Notes: a model not told the origin generated them from the letters alone. 64,000 nucleotides of DNA from Chrysaora quinquecirrha (GCA_014526335.1 JACTAT010000007.1:1091865-1155864); one strand, 5' to 3'; positions 45,701 through 47,456 are shown, counted from the stretch's first letter. Program-made: numbers and translations.

Positions 45701-47456
45701 AAGAAGAAGAAGAAAGAAGAAGAAGAAGAAAAGAAGAAAGAAAGGAAGGGGGAAGAAAATTAAAAGATGGCTTTAAAGAAATAAAATAAGGAGGACATCC
45801 AGAACAAGAAGAAGAAGAAGATAAAGCCTAAAAAGAAAAACAATTGACAGACAAAGCAAGGAAAGGATACAGAAGTTTGAAATGTGAAAGAAATAAGTTA
45901 CAAATGTTAGAAAAATTTACCTTCAAGTCATTGGAGCAGCCATTTACTTGACAGAAGTCAGAGGTTGAACATCCTGGGAAAACATGGGATAATTAAATAA
46001 TGAAATTTCAAAAATATTTTTGGGCAACTCTTTATTATTTTGATGACTTGAATGACCTGAATAAATGTCAAGTCAGGGGAAGGGTGAAATTTGGGAATAG
46101 GTATTGAGCTAATTTTTCGGCAATAAGACTTAATAATTCTTATATAACTCTCAGGGCTACCAAGAGGATTGGGATTATGGGGGGGCACAACACATACTAG
46201 TAGGAATCATGAAGGTAGCTGAAAGGGGTCCAAGTTTTTTCTTACCATAGCATTCAGAATGTGTGGAAATGCACTTCGAAAAAGAGTCTAACAGTTGAAT
46301 TAGCAAGTTTATCAAGTGAACAATAAAAGATTTCTGCAGATACACACAGATAACAGCGATCGATAAACTTGAAGATAGTAGAATCTCAAAAAGGTAAGAA
46401 CAGCTCAATCTAAAAACTTAACGAAAAAACTAAAGTACATGGCATAAGGCATAAATTAACAAACACCAATCAGATTAAGATGAATAATTAGAGCATAATC
46501 ATCATAATTCTAATACTAACATCTAATTTGAGATATTTTGATAATATATCAACTTTGATCATTGAAAGCAAAAACAATGGGGCAAAGTGGCCACTAAGTA
46601 CCCATCCATATGTGGCTTGGTTTCATGAGGGTAATGGAACAAAGTGGAGGGATAAAGCTTAGAGATGGAGTTTTGTGACAAGAAGAGAATACTTTTTACC
46701 AGGATTGTCCAGAGGGTCTTGTAGATTGAATAAGGCAGCCAGAAGCTTTCTAACTCTGTTTCGTCTACAGGAATTGCCTGAATAATGACTGAAGTCATAG
46801 CTAGGATATTGTTGTGACAGCCAGCCAGTTGTTGCATTTACTAATCCAATGTCAGTTGCTTCATACAAGAACACTTGGCTTGAAATGTCACATACTGTTT
46901 CCTTGTAGCAGTCAAAGCAGCTCTTCTCAGTCTCTGAAAAAAGTCAACAATGTACCCAATTAACATAAAGGTGCACCCAATACCCCTTTGCTACTTAGGG
47001 GCTTGTTTTCAAAAAAGATTGCCTTAATGAAACATTTCAACGTCAGATTCATTTCAGCACCTTGATTTCAGTAATGAGGCAAATTCTTCAATTTCCAGTC
47101 CTTACAATGTTGTTTTTATAGCTATTAAAAGTTAAAAAAGGGACTGGACTGTGAATTTTTAATGACTTGGGGTGTATAGATTTCATCCCAAGCTCAAGCA
47201 ATTTTTCACCATCAATCAAATCCTCTTCTTTGACTTTCTTGCACAGTAGATAGATTTTAGATATTTTATTACGCTTGTTAAATTTAGAATGACGCAGTTA
47301 TCTATAATTTCCTACCATTTGATAAATATAAAATATATGTATTCCTGTTCTAGATAGGCATAAACAATACGAATATAGCAAAAACCTACCTGTTGCTTCA
47401 TAGGCACAGAGCAAACATGCAAAAATTAGAAGCAAAAGAGTTTGTATCTTTGACAT
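6631..47456 (-). CDS. 25-exon REJ/IPT/GPS single-pass membrane receptor-like protein (whole gene span)
   Basis: Joining 25 exons, each bounded by AG and GT on the minus strand, gives 7,005 coding bases, an exact multiple of three with no internal stop (2,334 aa). Order: signal peptide 1-19; N-terminal region of unknown fold to about 470; exon 11 with a GIAV/GSW.Y/W..L/LRL adhesion-type module near 830-915; Cys-rich C-D-G and D-x-C-G-x-C repeats about 945-1100; IPT 1 about 1105-1185; IPT 2 about 1190-1320; REJ about 1320-1900; GAIN-like helices about 1960-2225; GPS cysteine pattern 2241-2284; TM about 2297-2320; tail KKRR to 2334. REJ+GPS is known from polycystin-1 and sea urchin REJ receptors; ligand binding at the cell surface is inferred. 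The multi-TM channel and PLAT domain of polycystin-1 are absent. An in-frame TGA eight codons upstream supports the ATG. Exon boundaries are predicted by eye; alternative or missed small exons are possible. Confidence 0.85.
7007..7504. mobile_element. TIR-3 element, intact ends
   Basis: TACTCTTAGGTGCCTAATTG at 7007 is matched perfectly by CAATTAGGCACCTAAGAGTA at 7504. The interior carries several copies of a G-rich block (AATTAGCGGGGGGGTCC-like). It lies in intron 24. Confidence 0.85.
7590..7965 (+). repeat. Dispersed LTR-like repeat copy 1
   Basis: GCAGACCATATAAGGAAATA, CAAGTGGAGTGGGCGTAACT, TGGATTGTCG and TTGTCTTCCTTGC occur in the same order as at 40014. A TATA-like ACCATATAAGG and a later AATAAA suggest a solo LTR, but no coding partner or clear ends are seen. 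Confidence 0.45.
8209..8606. mobile_element. TIR-1 MITE copy 2 (right end eroded)
   Basis: It starts TACACGCTTTTTTTATTTCA, contains TAGTTCCTTGATTTTAAATT, and ends with a decayed GGTTTTATAAAAAGG. It lies 138 bases from exon 24. Confidence 0.7.
8744..8923 (-). CDS. Receptor exon 24: GPS motif region
   Basis: A 180-base phase 1-1 exon encodes AISVWIASNKNSFIQCKYWD, DVSEEWKNDSC, and YVVCKCTRTGTIAAFE. Cysteines at about 2241, 2256, 2273 and 2275 with tryptophans at 2244 and 2251 give the GPS pattern. The usual H-L-(S/T) cleavage tripeptide after the last cysteine is replaced by T-R-T-G-T. The acceptor TTCTTGTAG is set by frame; a closer one would give an immediate stop. Confidence 0.85.
8988..9118. 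mobile_element. TIR-2 element, short copy
   Basis: CCTGGTCGGACAATCAAACA at the left is answered by ACAATGTTTGAATCGTTTGC then CCAGG at the right. At about 131 bases this is a minimal copy with clear ends. Confidence 0.7.
9150..9304 (-). repeat. SINE-1 copy
   Basis: In reverse orientation this carries the same head with B-box GGTTCGAGCCC-like sequence, the TCTCAGTAGTAGGTTAAC body and GAAGGTGAAA tail complement. It ends close to a TIR-2 element. Confidence 0.8.
9570..10083. mobile_element. TIR-2 element
   Basis: It starts near GCCACTGGCAAAACAATCAC and ends ATGATGTTTGATTGTTTAGC. The interior repeats CAAGCAAATTTCAATTG-type and GACGCAAGAAG-type units also present at 17536. Confidence 0.6.
10984..11055 (+). 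tRNA. tRNA-Glu (anticodon TTC)
   Basis: The 72-base sequence has a 7-bp acceptor stem TCCCGTG/CACGGGA, the D-arm GGTCTAGTGGTTAGGATC, anticodon stem-loop GGCG-TTTTCAC-CGCC, and T-arm CGGGG-TTCGATT-CCCCG. All arms pair. T-rich terminator-like runs follow from about 11063. It lies in intron 23 of the receptor, antisense to it. Pairing is intact, so it is probably functional. Confidence 0.95.
11974..12327. mobile_element. TIR-1-related MITE copy 3
   Basis: The ends AGTACACTCTTTTTACTTTA and TAATAAAAAAAGAGTGTACT are inverted and enclose AAGTTTCTTAATTTTTGG. The terminus differs slightly (ACTC for ACGT), so it may be a subfamily. Confidence 0.7.
12427..12766 (-). CDS. Receptor exon 23: GAIN-like region
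   Basis: A 340-base exon, phase 0 to phase 1, encodes residues 2113-2225: IAEIMQTYENIINASSF, ELINSLLSSMCKSSSYGEEA, MVINCNNCSG and YESWQCTADYTC. Paired cysteines before the GPS fit a GAIN domain. The donor is GTAGGT. Confidence 0.85.
12964..13132 (+). repeat. SINE-1 (tRNA-derived), full-length copy
   Basis: The tRNA-like head contains GTGGTGTAATCCAGCTGA (A-box region) and the B-box GGTTCGAGCCC. A body GTCGAGGTCTCGATTACTTA follows, then a CACCTT-like tail. Seven other copies in the window share this order. Confidence 0.85.
13210..13553 (-). CDS. Receptor exon 22: GAIN-like helices with Glu-rich run
   Basis: A 344-base exon, phase 1 to phase 0, encodes residues 1998-2112: helical DNMMQATSVMNISSGVHDEI through VLDRKAQDIVLNLM, then IEEEEESEEEEDKTPEE just before the donor GTACAT. 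The acidic run is encoded by GAA/GAG triplets and looks like a coding microsatellite. The 3' boundary is chosen because it joins exon 23 in frame; the frame stays open beyond it. Confidence 0.75.
13625..14038. mobile_element. TIR-11 MITE with 9-bp target duplication
   Basis: CAACCTCGTCCCCAG and CTGGGGACGAGGTTG are inverted ends, flanked on both sides by TGTTATTAT. A 9-bp duplication is typical of Mutator-like elements (inference). A TGACGTCA octamer lies inside at about 13912. Confidence 0.85.
14587..14846 (+). repeat. SINE-2 (tRNA Ser/Leu-like head)
   Basis: The head ATAGCCGAGTGGTCAAGG is followed by B-box GGGTTCGAATCTC and a body with TTTCGAGGTCGGTAAATGAG, CCCAGGGTATTCG and GCACAAGCTGCAGGTCCACG. 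It ends in a GCTTGCTT-type tail. Related copies are at 39355, 61045 and 30345. Confidence 0.75.
14922..15323 (-). CDS. Receptor exon 21: REJ end and start of GAIN-like region
   Basis: A 402-base phase 1-1 exon encodes residues 1864-1997: GIALDTEFRLQALGGWIDDQ, YNFGYIKPNGEDAFLG, TNYTLPLFVDVSDKSGAT and HYVRVLPP, then a helical part ending NVLNQAGHS. The L-P-x-G and F-V-x-V-x-D-x-x-G-A segments match REJ C-termini and the helical part the juxtamembrane GAIN subdomain. Confidence 0.9.
15858..16084. mobile_element. TIR-6 MITE with TAA target duplication
   Basis: The inverted ends AGGCCCATTTCCACTTCGTT and AACGAAGTGGAAATGGGCCT extend to about 38 bp with few mismatches (CGCATTCGCTGTTCGCTAG continues). 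TAA flanks both ends, as in PIF/Harbinger-type elements. It lies in intron 20. Confidence 0.85.
16824..17063 (-). CDS. Receptor exon 20: REJ region
   Basis: A 240-base phase 1-1 exon encodes GFSYVNLTEPGVTRRA, FVLVINPNILENGASYKFKL, ADGIGFAETVISVNGPPALG and TFTTDISQ. The strand followed by V-N-x-P-P-x-x-G is a strongly conserved REJ segment. A run RRAVRRTIRRRG makes it very basic. Confidence 0.9.
17236..17318 (+). repeat. SINE-3 (tRNA-like head)
   Basis: CTCTATAGCTCAGTGGAAAC (A-box like) and GGCTCGAATCCC (B-box like) are followed by TATTGTGGTATGCCACTTG. Matching reverse copies lie near 22805 and 62655. The arms do not pair as a functional tRNA. Confidence 0.65.
17536..18008. mobile_element. 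TIR-2 element
   Basis: CCTTGGCAAAACGATCAAAA opens it and AATGTTTGATCTTTGACTAA then GG closes it. Two internal halves repeat AAGTAACAAAATTTGTGGTG, suggesting an internal duplication. It ends 16 bases from the exon 19 donor. Confidence 0.7.
18025..18233 (-). CDS. Receptor exon 19: REJ region
   Basis: A 209-base exon, phase 2 to phase 1, encodes TYTFVFTYNKGLRSTSRTIK then PGSPPLVFIRP and TAVWWECVEEA. The Y-x-F-x-F-x-x-x-K-x-x-R-S and W-x-C patterns fit REJ. The donor is GTAAGT; a TIR-2 element ends 16 bases beyond it. Confidence 0.9.
18279..18431. mobile_element. Small inverted-repeat element in intron 18
   Basis: TTTTCACATGCACACCTTTA with AACCAGTTTTATTTAAACCA is mirrored by TTAAACTGGTTTAATTTAAA, CCGGCTTAACCTGCAG and TGTGAATG. 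It is an imperfect 150-base palindrome. Confidence 0.6.
19085..19139. other. 17-bp stem hairpin next to exon 18 donor
   Basis: ACACAGAATAGGGAATT and AACTCCCTATTCTGTGT pair with one mismatch around a 21-base loop containing TACGTACGTAC. It starts 15 bases into intron 18. Confidence 0.85.
19155..19368 (-). CDS. Receptor exon 18: REJ region
   Basis: A 214-base exon, phase 1 to phase 2, encodes SDVILDATRSYDPDRDTLTP then SFSWECYSSSSDPC and the segment to VSNET. L-D-A-x-x-S-x-D-P-D followed by F-x-W-x-C is the REJ/PKD-like hallmark. A 55-base hairpin lies 15 bases past the donor in the intron. Confidence 0.9.
19688..20089. mobile_element. TIR-1 MITE copy 4
   Basis: The ends TACACGTTTTTTTATAAAGA and AGAAAAAAAGCGTGTA are inverted. 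The interior contains TAGTTCTTAAAGTTCCTTAT and GTTCCTTAATAGTTCCTTAA repeats. Confidence 0.8.
20190..20312. repeat. TIR-13 half copy
   Basis: GATTGTTTCGGTCTGTTTCT, GACGGTTATACTCACAAGAA and GAAAAAGCTTTCAAGTATGA match the right arm of the 29576 element. Confidence 0.5.
20393..20719 (-). CDS. Receptor exon 17: REJ region
   Basis: A 327-base phase 1-1 exon encodes residues 1534-1642, with YQWEVSSPLITLDARS, PRLFIPRKTLQGGSTYVFTF, EVTVDSSPLVAKIKGGSNR and VIG. These are conserved REJ signature segments (Y-x-W-x-V, L-x-I-P-x-x-x-L-x-x-G-x-x-Y-x-F, S-P-L-V-A-x-I-x-G-G-x-x-R). Confidence 0.9.
20933..21372 (+). pseudogene. 5'-truncated LINE 3' end (CR1/L2-like)
   Basis: The forward frame 20933-21115 reads HDYFTRQTNDYIVKKP, then after one in-frame TAA at 21005, IKRAKLWNALPQTIKDIRNS and KLHMLSKY stop. 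H-x-Y-x-T-R and L-W-N-x-L-P-x-x-I-K mark the end of CR1/L2-type reverse transcriptase proteins. A 3' UTR follows, ending in a GAATT-type repeat near 21345-21372. It is a dead fragment in receptor intron 16. Confidence 0.7.
21484..22395 (-). CDS. Receptor exon 16: end of IPT 2 and N-terminal REJ region
   Basis: A 912-base phase 1-1 exon encodes residues 1230-1533. IPT 2 closes with CVLMPSNNLP and IHLRATVIAAREDG. From about 1320 the order LILITFDT-like strand, DCLRIF, KRSRCYL, MIIRLG, GDVLVFNTGALHVRNQ, ENRTITVQSP, PPIVHLYG, LGTCESLRIKA and RIEWRV follows the REJ domain start of polycystin-1 proteins closely. Confidence 0.9.
22805..22895 (-). repeat. SINE-3 copy
   Basis: In reverse it reads CTCTCTTGTCATGCAGTCCA, GGTTCGAATCC and TATTGTGGTATGCCACTGG, matching the 17236 copy. 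Confidence 0.6.
23513..24284. mobile_element. TIR-8 element with perfect 28-bp inverted ends
   Basis: TAGAGCCCCTGCGCCCTGAG continuing TCGCCACC at the left is perfectly inverted at the right (GGTGGCGACTCAGGGCGCAG continuing GGGCTCTA). No coding capacity is evident in the 772 bases. TA may be the target duplication. Confidence 0.85.
24344..24428 (-). repeat. SINE-4 or tRNA pseudogene (tRNA-like)
   Basis: The reverse strand has TTGGCGCAGTGGTTAGCGTG and a paired T-arm GTGG-GTTCGAG-CCAC, but acceptor and anticodon stems do not pair. It ends 35 bases from exon 15. A related half copy is at 43580. Confidence 0.55.
24463..24690 (-). CDS. Receptor exon 15: end of IPT 1, start of IPT 2
   Basis: A 228-base phase 1-1 exon finishes IPT 1 (YILKCTFDGNG, LRFYS) and opens IPT 2 with SIRINGLSVSRIPINTAANV and then TITGEGFDQT. 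The acceptor is TTTTCTAG. Only 23 intronic bases separate it from a TIR-7 element. Confidence 0.85.
24714..25048. mobile_element. TIR-7 MITE with TAA target duplication
   Basis: GGGCGTATTCTTTTGGTCAC and GGTTACCAAAAAAATACGCC then C are inverted, with TAA at 24711-24713 and 25049-25051. The LTR retrotransposon inserted exactly at its right edge. Its left edge is 23 bases from exon 15. Confidence 0.8.
25052..25253 (+). repeat. Left LTR of the Gypsy element
   Basis: The 202-base repeat starts TGTAATATTG and ends GAATATAACA, so it has TG...CA ends. I find no difference from the right LTR, which implies recent insertion or gene conversion. Confidence 0.95.
25255..25272 (+). other. Putative primer-binding site
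   Basis: TGGCGACGAGGAGTAAAA begins two bases after the left LTR with the TGG expected opposite a tRNA CCA end. I cannot assign the tRNA. Confidence 0.55.
25294..28467 (+). CDS. Gypsy gag-pol polyprotein, interrupted in integrase
   Basis: This 1,057-codon frame fuses gag and pol without a stop. Gag-like helical sequence fills residues 1-215. A double zinc knuckle with CFSCGG and CKICKKQNHFANVC spans 220-253. Protease shows D-T-G-A at about 322, reverse transcriptase shows LDLSQAYHQLEL and an A-D-D catalytic box at 604-606 in place of Y-x-D-D, and RNase H shows its first Asp at about 752. Integrase has the H-H-C-C zinc motif (968-1004) and the first catalytic Asp at about 1032. The frame then departs from the integrase pattern near 28390 and ends at 28467; the rest lies in the next frame. 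Confidence 0.93.
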   Translation: MEEGNSSSVSQPAEVVMAQFQAVSIKPVAEFRPDAEVGASLATRWKDWLDDFEMFLLASGITDNTRKRTLLLYQAGPRVREIFKNLTDVGEENNYDTAKNTLTQYFEPQKNRRYEVYRFRQATQEKQETLDQFHTRLRTMAQTCEFHDNDFEIEEQIIIGGTSSKIRKRALRDPNFDLKAMLLEGRRDEQSAFQAKDIESREKSFAETNKLSTQKSEKSCFSCGGSYPHTGTCPAKGKECKICKKQNHFANVCREKRSGSKQRTARRYRKPKTVHTLANKSLESDSSSEEEYLYAVQKTDSKTKSPKVEVTVCDTVFQMTIDTGATINVIDQVTFSRMKDVNLRQTNVKAFPYSSSKPVDFKGQFDAVIETKNRLTLATFYVMKNSNSGNLLSSSTAQELGLISIHLNTLSRNDSNIAEIINKYPEVFDGLGKLQGEQVTLSIDASQTPKMQPQRRIPYHMRQKVKEALKQLEKEDIIERVPDDKGTPWVSPIVVVPKKDGAVRICVDMRVANTAINRIRHPIPTVDDVSFALNGAKFFSKLDLSQAYHQLELSEESRYITTFSTHVGLFRYKRLNYGTNASAEIFQYTLQKALQGLNGVKNIADDIVIYGTTRQEHDVNLTKCLERLKNKGLTLNKSKCKFLSDTLEFFGQIFSKEGTRPDPKRVNDLLNAAIPKNAHDVRSLLGMANYSSKYIPDFATITAPLRELTKKNVAFTWNKEQQTAFNKLTAALSSAPCMSYFDKDKESFVLVDASPVGLSAILSQKSKGQADERVVAYASRSLTDTETRYSQTEKEALAIVWSVEHFHLYLYGHSFTLVTDHKPLEVIYGNCNSKPSARIERWVLRLQPYSFNVVYKPGIDNPADYLSRHPTSKNIYKQQKMTEEYVNFISQHSVPKAMTLEEIAEATSEDHDLKSLRAAIRLNQWQAIKKPFNSCKEEFTIGERNIILRGTRIVIPKSLQQKAIDIAHESHQGLSKTKALLREKVWFPGIDEMVKRTIDSCIACQAVGTPSPPEPIRPSDLPSGPWEKVHMDFVDHYRLTIIYWSSLTGIRDIQKLK
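28368..29318 (+). CDS. Integrase C-terminal part in the shifted frame
   Basis: The remaining integrase core continues here in a different frame after about 28390, with the second catalytic Asp in KTDNG (28551) and the Glu in VERF (28659), spaced D-35-E. The later region is basic with an acidic tail, typical of a Gypsy integrase C-terminus. The apparent start at 28368 lies in overlap and probably is not a real initiation site. The break fits a one-base loss in a short T run near 28390-28392; a programmed shift is less likely because it splits the catalytic core. Confidence 0.9.
   Translation: MGEGTYGLCGPLPSNDYLLVIIDRYSRYPEVEVVRSTKASSVIPKLDKIFATHGIPNVIKTDNGPPFSSDEFRRYCQALNIKHERATPYWPQANGEVERFNQPLEKVLQTSVIEGKVWRQELQRFLLQYRTTPHSTTKVAPSELLFNRKVRGKLPEIGRKIVINKHKEARQNERKSQNYHKNYADQRRNAKESTINVGDTVLVKQQRQNKLTSRFNKTPYVVIERKGTQLIAENHQKHRVTRNISHFKRINNHTMRNGESETENDDEAIAEQISHDNGNDQVENENNIIPAENRRSERVRRPPERYGNTVPSNVVT
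29330..29345 (+). other. Polypurine tract of the Gypsy element
   Basis: AAAAAGGGGAAGTGA abuts the right LTR and matches the second-strand priming tract expected there. Confidence 0.8.
29347..29548 (+). repeat. Right LTR of the Gypsy element
   Basis: This 202-base copy starts TGTAATATTG, ends AATATAACA, and is followed by the target duplication CCTAA. It appears identical to the left LTR. Confidence 0.95.
29576..29968. mobile_element. TIR-13 MITE with inverted arms of about 110 bp
   Basis: The left arm (GATAAACAGCGGGGAGACAT, TTTCGTCTGACACTCCTGAG, AACAGACCGAAACAAT) is mirrored on the right by ATTGTTTCAGTCTGTTTCTG, ACGCTCATACCCTGAGG and TATGCCGGAAAATG. Part copies occur near 20190-20310, 39290-39360 and 39940-39995. 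Confidence 0.7.
30345..30425 (-). repeat. SINE-2 copy, 3' fragment
   Basis: The reverse strand reads GGGTCCACATCAGCTACATA and then a CTTGCTTGCT-type tail, matching the end of the 14587 copy. Confidence 0.5.
30562..30801 (-). CDS. Receptor exon 14: last Cys repeat and IPT/TIG domain 1
   Basis: A 240-base phase 1-1 exon starts GCDGVYNSGKVLDSCGSC, then gives KITGFSPRNSPSQGGTSIDV followed by FGAGF. The I-x-G-x-S-P-x-x-x-P-x-x-G-G-T-x-I-x-V-x-G-x-G-F pattern is diagnostic of IPT/TIG immunoglobulin-like folds. The donor is GTAAGT. The 4.5-kb LTR element lies in the following intron. Confidence 0.9.
31675..31959 (-). CDS. Receptor exon 13: Cys-rich repeats
   Basis: A 285-base phase 1-1 exon encodes about 95 residues with 17 cysteines in repeats: DSCGICTGGTT, DCAGTCGKAQLDTCNVC, DCMGVCFGKARRNRCGQC and DICGVCNGDGTTCQG. 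The spacing resembles C-D-G / D-x-C-G-V-C-G-G repeats seen beside IPT or REJ domains in some invertebrate and protist proteins. It is probably a disulphide-stapled stalk. Confidence 0.9.
32012..32110 (-). repeat. SINE-1 copy, body only
   Basis: The tail and body are present (GGTGAAGGTGAAGTTGAAAT, CTCAGTAGTAGGTTAACTAA) but the tRNA-like head is lost. Confidence 0.7.
32135..32551. mobile_element. TIR-2 element interrupted by SINE-1
   Basis: ACAATGCTTTTACGTTTGGC at the left and AACAATGTCTGATCGTTTGT then CCGTGG at the right surround a SINE-1 copy. It ends 28 bases from the exon 12 donor. Confidence 0.6.
32203..32379 (-). repeat. SINE-1 full-length copy nested in a TIR-2 element
   Basis: The complete head, body and tail are readable in reverse (GCTCGAACCC, AGTCAGCTGGATTACACCAC). 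TIR-2 sequence lies on both sides, so this SINE probably inserted later. Confidence 0.8.
32579..32761 (-). CDS. Receptor exon 12: start of Cys-rich C-D-G repeats
   Basis: A 183-base phase 1-1 exon encodes GVESVSVANFTTSSSY and then two Cys-rich units: CDGRIASLAKIDTCGVCGG and SCRGCDGVPFS. The repeat C-D-G-x(n)-D-x-C-G-x-C-x-G continues into exon 13. A TIR-2 element ends 28 bases from the donor. Confidence 0.85.
33240..33475. repeat. TIR-11 interior copy, ends lost
   Basis: TAGAATTTCATTGATAGCTG, CCTATTTTGGTGTGATATTT and CTGTGACGTCACTTAAAAGT follow the interior of the 13625 element over about 200 bases. The terminal repeats are not found. Confidence 0.65.
33506..34922 (-). CDS. Receptor exon 11: large exon, His-rich segment and adhesion-type module
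   Basis: A single 1,417-base open stretch, phase 0 to phase 1, encodes residues 446-918. It begins with five cysteines within about 28 residues (ITQCSQRCNPWEEFCPAISQ, then C). Residues 579-597 are His-rich (seven His in 19). From about 790 the pattern VNDKPNV, then D.DSPVLGIAV, GSWMYK, W.PLNL and MLRLMPNDRLKFE resembles the repeat module found in large metazoan adhesion proteins and ends with the aromatic-D motif FWDMADGKNSG. That module assignment is by pattern only. Its length and freedom from stops in AT-rich DNA make this one of the surest exons. Confidence 0.9.
35476..35869. mobile_element. TIR-1 MITE copy 5 (right TIR truncated)
   Basis: It runs from GCGTTTTTAGCAATTTAAAG to GAGCTAGGTTCTTTATAAAA in inverse sense. 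The outer right end is lost at the junction with a SINE-1 fragment. Confidence 0.7.
35873..35953 (+). repeat. SINE-1 copy, 3' half
   Basis: It begins GGCCAGGGTCGAGGTCTCG and runs through the body to a CACCTCACCTTCC tail. The head is missing, replaced at the junction by a TIR-1 element. It lies immediately beside exon 10. Confidence 0.75.
35968..36132 (-). CDS. Receptor exon 10: N-terminal extracellular region
   Basis: A 165-base phase 0 exon encodes PQELETFMSRCLVNYTAGG through GNAFADHQ. The acceptor ATTTTTACAG and donor GTAAGT are strong. A SINE-1 fragment lies immediately 3' in intron 10. Confidence 0.8.
36466..37180. mobile_element. TIR-2 element interrupted by TIR-10
   Basis: GTGGCCAAACAATCAAACGT and TTTACAACAAATGTTTGGCA lie on either side of a 529-base TIR-10 insertion. 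The outer right end is not sharply defined. Confidence 0.55.
36506..37034. mobile_element. TIR-10 element
   Basis: AGAGGTGTACCGGATCTCTG and CGGATATCCGGTACACCCCT are inverted ends. GGCCGGATAATCCGG-like motifs recur inside. It interrupts a TIR-2 element. Confidence 0.7.
37385..37742. mobile_element. TIR-3 related copy
   Basis: The right end TTGGCACCTTAGAGTA and repeated CCCCCGTTTATTAA blocks match TIR-3; the left end is unclear. A tandem TAGTGTAGTGTATAA stretch lies inside at 37550-37640. Confidence 0.55.
37745..38458 (-). repeat. 0.7-kb dispersed repeat (TIR-12), intronic copy
   Basis: The ends ATGTTTGAAGAATTC and ATTCTTCAAACAT are inverted. The interior is a chain of GGAACAA/TGGGAAT-type short units plus a GATA run. 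A closely similar copy in opposite orientation lies at 50893; similarity extends about 20 bases past the inverted end. Confidence 0.8.
39355..39545 (+). repeat. SINE-2 copy, 5'-truncated
   Basis: It shares CTAATCTCGTTGGGTCCACT, CAGGGTACTCGTTCTAG and GCACAAGCTGCAGGTC with the copy at 14587, followed by AAATAAAGATAGTTTGCTTG. Confidence 0.7.
39567..39782 (-). CDS. Receptor exon 9: N-terminal extracellular region
   Basis: A 216-base phase 0 exon encodes VQCNASLYDCVPDWRPSEKH through EAERNSSHR. The acceptor TTTATCAAG and donor GTAAGTG were chosen by frame. The same frame stays open further upstream, so an earlier acceptor cannot be excluded. Confidence 0.7.
40014..40375 (+). repeat. Dispersed LTR-like repeat copy 2
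   Basis: GCATACCATATAAGGGAATA, CAGTGGAGGGGGCGTAGCTG, TATGGATTGTCG and TTGTCTTCCTTGTGAG match copy 1. It starts near TGTCACCCCCATCATTAG. Confidence 0.45.
40643..41209. mobile_element. TIR-9 element carrying a small acidic frame and poly(A) signal
   Basis: TACCTTATCAGCCGTTTTTA and TAAAAAGGGCCGATAAGGTA are inverted, with further GCCGGCCCTAAATGGC blocks inside. TA flanks both ends. The interior has a 49-codon frame (40861-41010) and AATAAA near 41029. Confidence 0.8.
40861..41010 (+). CDS. Small acidic frame inside TIR-9, possible last-exon remnant
   Basis: The frame starts MAEKFDFEQQRLIGGECREE and continues highly acidic to SSETIVTD stop. AATAAA follows about 20 bases later. It may be the last exon of a lost transposase or a captured host exon. 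I recognise no family. Confidence 0.3.
   Translation: MAEKFDFEQQRLIGGECREEYEDEIDEDAIEVKFDDEENVDSSETIVTD
41515..41633 (+). repeat. SINE-1 copy, lacking most of the head
   Basis: It carries CCCAGCCACGGTAGC, the body CGAGGTCTCGATTAGTTAAC and a clear tail of repeated TTCACC. Confidence 0.75.
42110..42720 (+). repeat. Degenerate (TTAG)n tract in intron 8
   Basis: About 600 bases of GTTAGTTAGTTAG with variants (GTTTGTTTG, AGCTAGCTAG, TTAATAAG). Irregular interruptions argue for an old slipped tetranucleotide satellite rather than telomeric repeat. Confidence 0.85.
42777..42881 (-). CDS. Receptor exon 8: Cys-containing N-terminal exon
   Basis: A 105-base phase 0 exon encodes KTCGEFADDLLIAKAFLITE and then about 15 residues ending CDRCRNVE. 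The donor is GTGAGT; the acceptor CTTAAAG is weak in pyrimidines, so the 5' edge is less certain. A degenerate TTAG tract follows in intron 8. Confidence 0.7.
42985..43113 (-). CDS. Receptor exon 7: N-terminal extracellular region
   Basis: A 129-base phase 0 exon encodes VNAHAPSHDTKQEEYILIKL and continues to STKSLH. Splice sites are ATATTAG and GTAAGC. It has no recognised domain. Confidence 0.75.
43392..43578 (+). repeat. SINE-1 copy with expanded tail
   Basis: A diverged body (GGTCTCAATTAGTTAATTTA) is followed by an expanded CCATT/CCAATACCAT-type tail of about 90 bases. Confidence 0.65.
43580..43630 (-). repeat. SINE-4-like tRNA-derived fragment
   Basis: The reverse strand reads GGTGGCGTTGCCGAGTGGTC then CACTTGGCTCACGATCGCAA, a tRNA 5' half directly abutting the tail of a SINE-1 copy. 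Confidence 0.45.
43733..43897 (-). CDS. Receptor exon 6: N-terminal extracellular region
   Basis: A 165-base phase 0 exon encodes VELKHINPNQVHLPQNPD through GMARHSVSD. Splice sites are CTTTTAG and GTAAGT. It is a helix-rich stretch of no recognised family. Confidence 0.8.
44080..44397. mobile_element. TIR-4 copy, left end lost
   Basis: GTACCAATACCTTGAATATT, AAAGCAATGCATGTCTAAAA and the end GGGCGGACGTCTAGTATCAT then GAAGTACACCCCGGG match the better copy at 58672. Confidence 0.65.
44492..44650 (-). CDS. Receptor exon 5: N-terminal extracellular region
   Basis: A 159-base phase 0 exon encodes 53 residues from KWVSFGPENSTNHS to SNHTVNT. It contains three N-x-S/T sequons. The acceptor is ATTTTTTAG and the donor GTAAGTG. 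It joins exon 4 in frame across the GAA-rich intron. Confidence 0.8.
44714..45850 (+). repeat. Polypurine (GAA)n-rich tract in intron 4
   Basis: Almost pure AAGAAGAAG on the plus strand at 45240-45560, with GAAGGA, GAGGAG and GACGA variants around it and a 90-base ordinary spacer at 44968-45057. The receptor pre-mRNA carries the UUC complement. Long Lys/Glu/Arg frames here are repeat artefacts. Confidence 0.95.
45921..45973 (-). CDS. Receptor exon 4: short Cys-containing exon
   Basis: A 53-base exon, phase 1 to phase 0, encodes GCSTSDFCQVNGCSNDLK with three cysteines. The acceptor is TTTTCCCAG and the donor GTAAAT. The polypurine tract of intron 4 begins within about 100 bases downstream in transcription. 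Confidence 0.65.
46246..46287 (-). CDS. Receptor exon 3: 14-residue mini-exon
   Basis: A 42-base exon, phase 1 to phase 1, encodes DSFSKCISTHSECY with two cysteines. The donor GTAAGA is good and the acceptor ends GTTAG. Support comes mainly from frame continuity between exons 2 and 4, so this is one of the less certain exons. Confidence 0.6.
46700..46933 (-). CDS. Receptor exon 2: N-terminal extracellular region
   Basis: The acceptor TTTTTTCAG precedes the exon and the donor GTAAAA follows; the exon is phase 1 to phase 1. It encodes 78 residues starting ETEKSCFDCYKETVCD, with four cysteines near its start, as expected for a secreted domain. I recognise no domain family. Confidence 0.8.
46968..47130. 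repeat. Diverged copy of the 48.6-kb repeat
   Basis: TGCTACTTAGGGGCTTGTTT, TTCAGCACCTTGATTTCAGT and CCAGTCCTTACAATGTTGTT align by eye with 48577-48720. It lies in intron 1. Confidence 0.5.
47390..47456 (-). CDS. Receptor exon 1: start codon and signal peptide
   Basis: This exon encodes 22 residues beginning MSKIQTLLLLIFACLLCAYE, a typical secretory signal with a leucine-rich core. An A lies at -3 of the ATG, and an in-frame TGA sits at 47480-47478. The donor GTAGGT follows at 47389, leaving one base (phase 1). Confidence 0.85.
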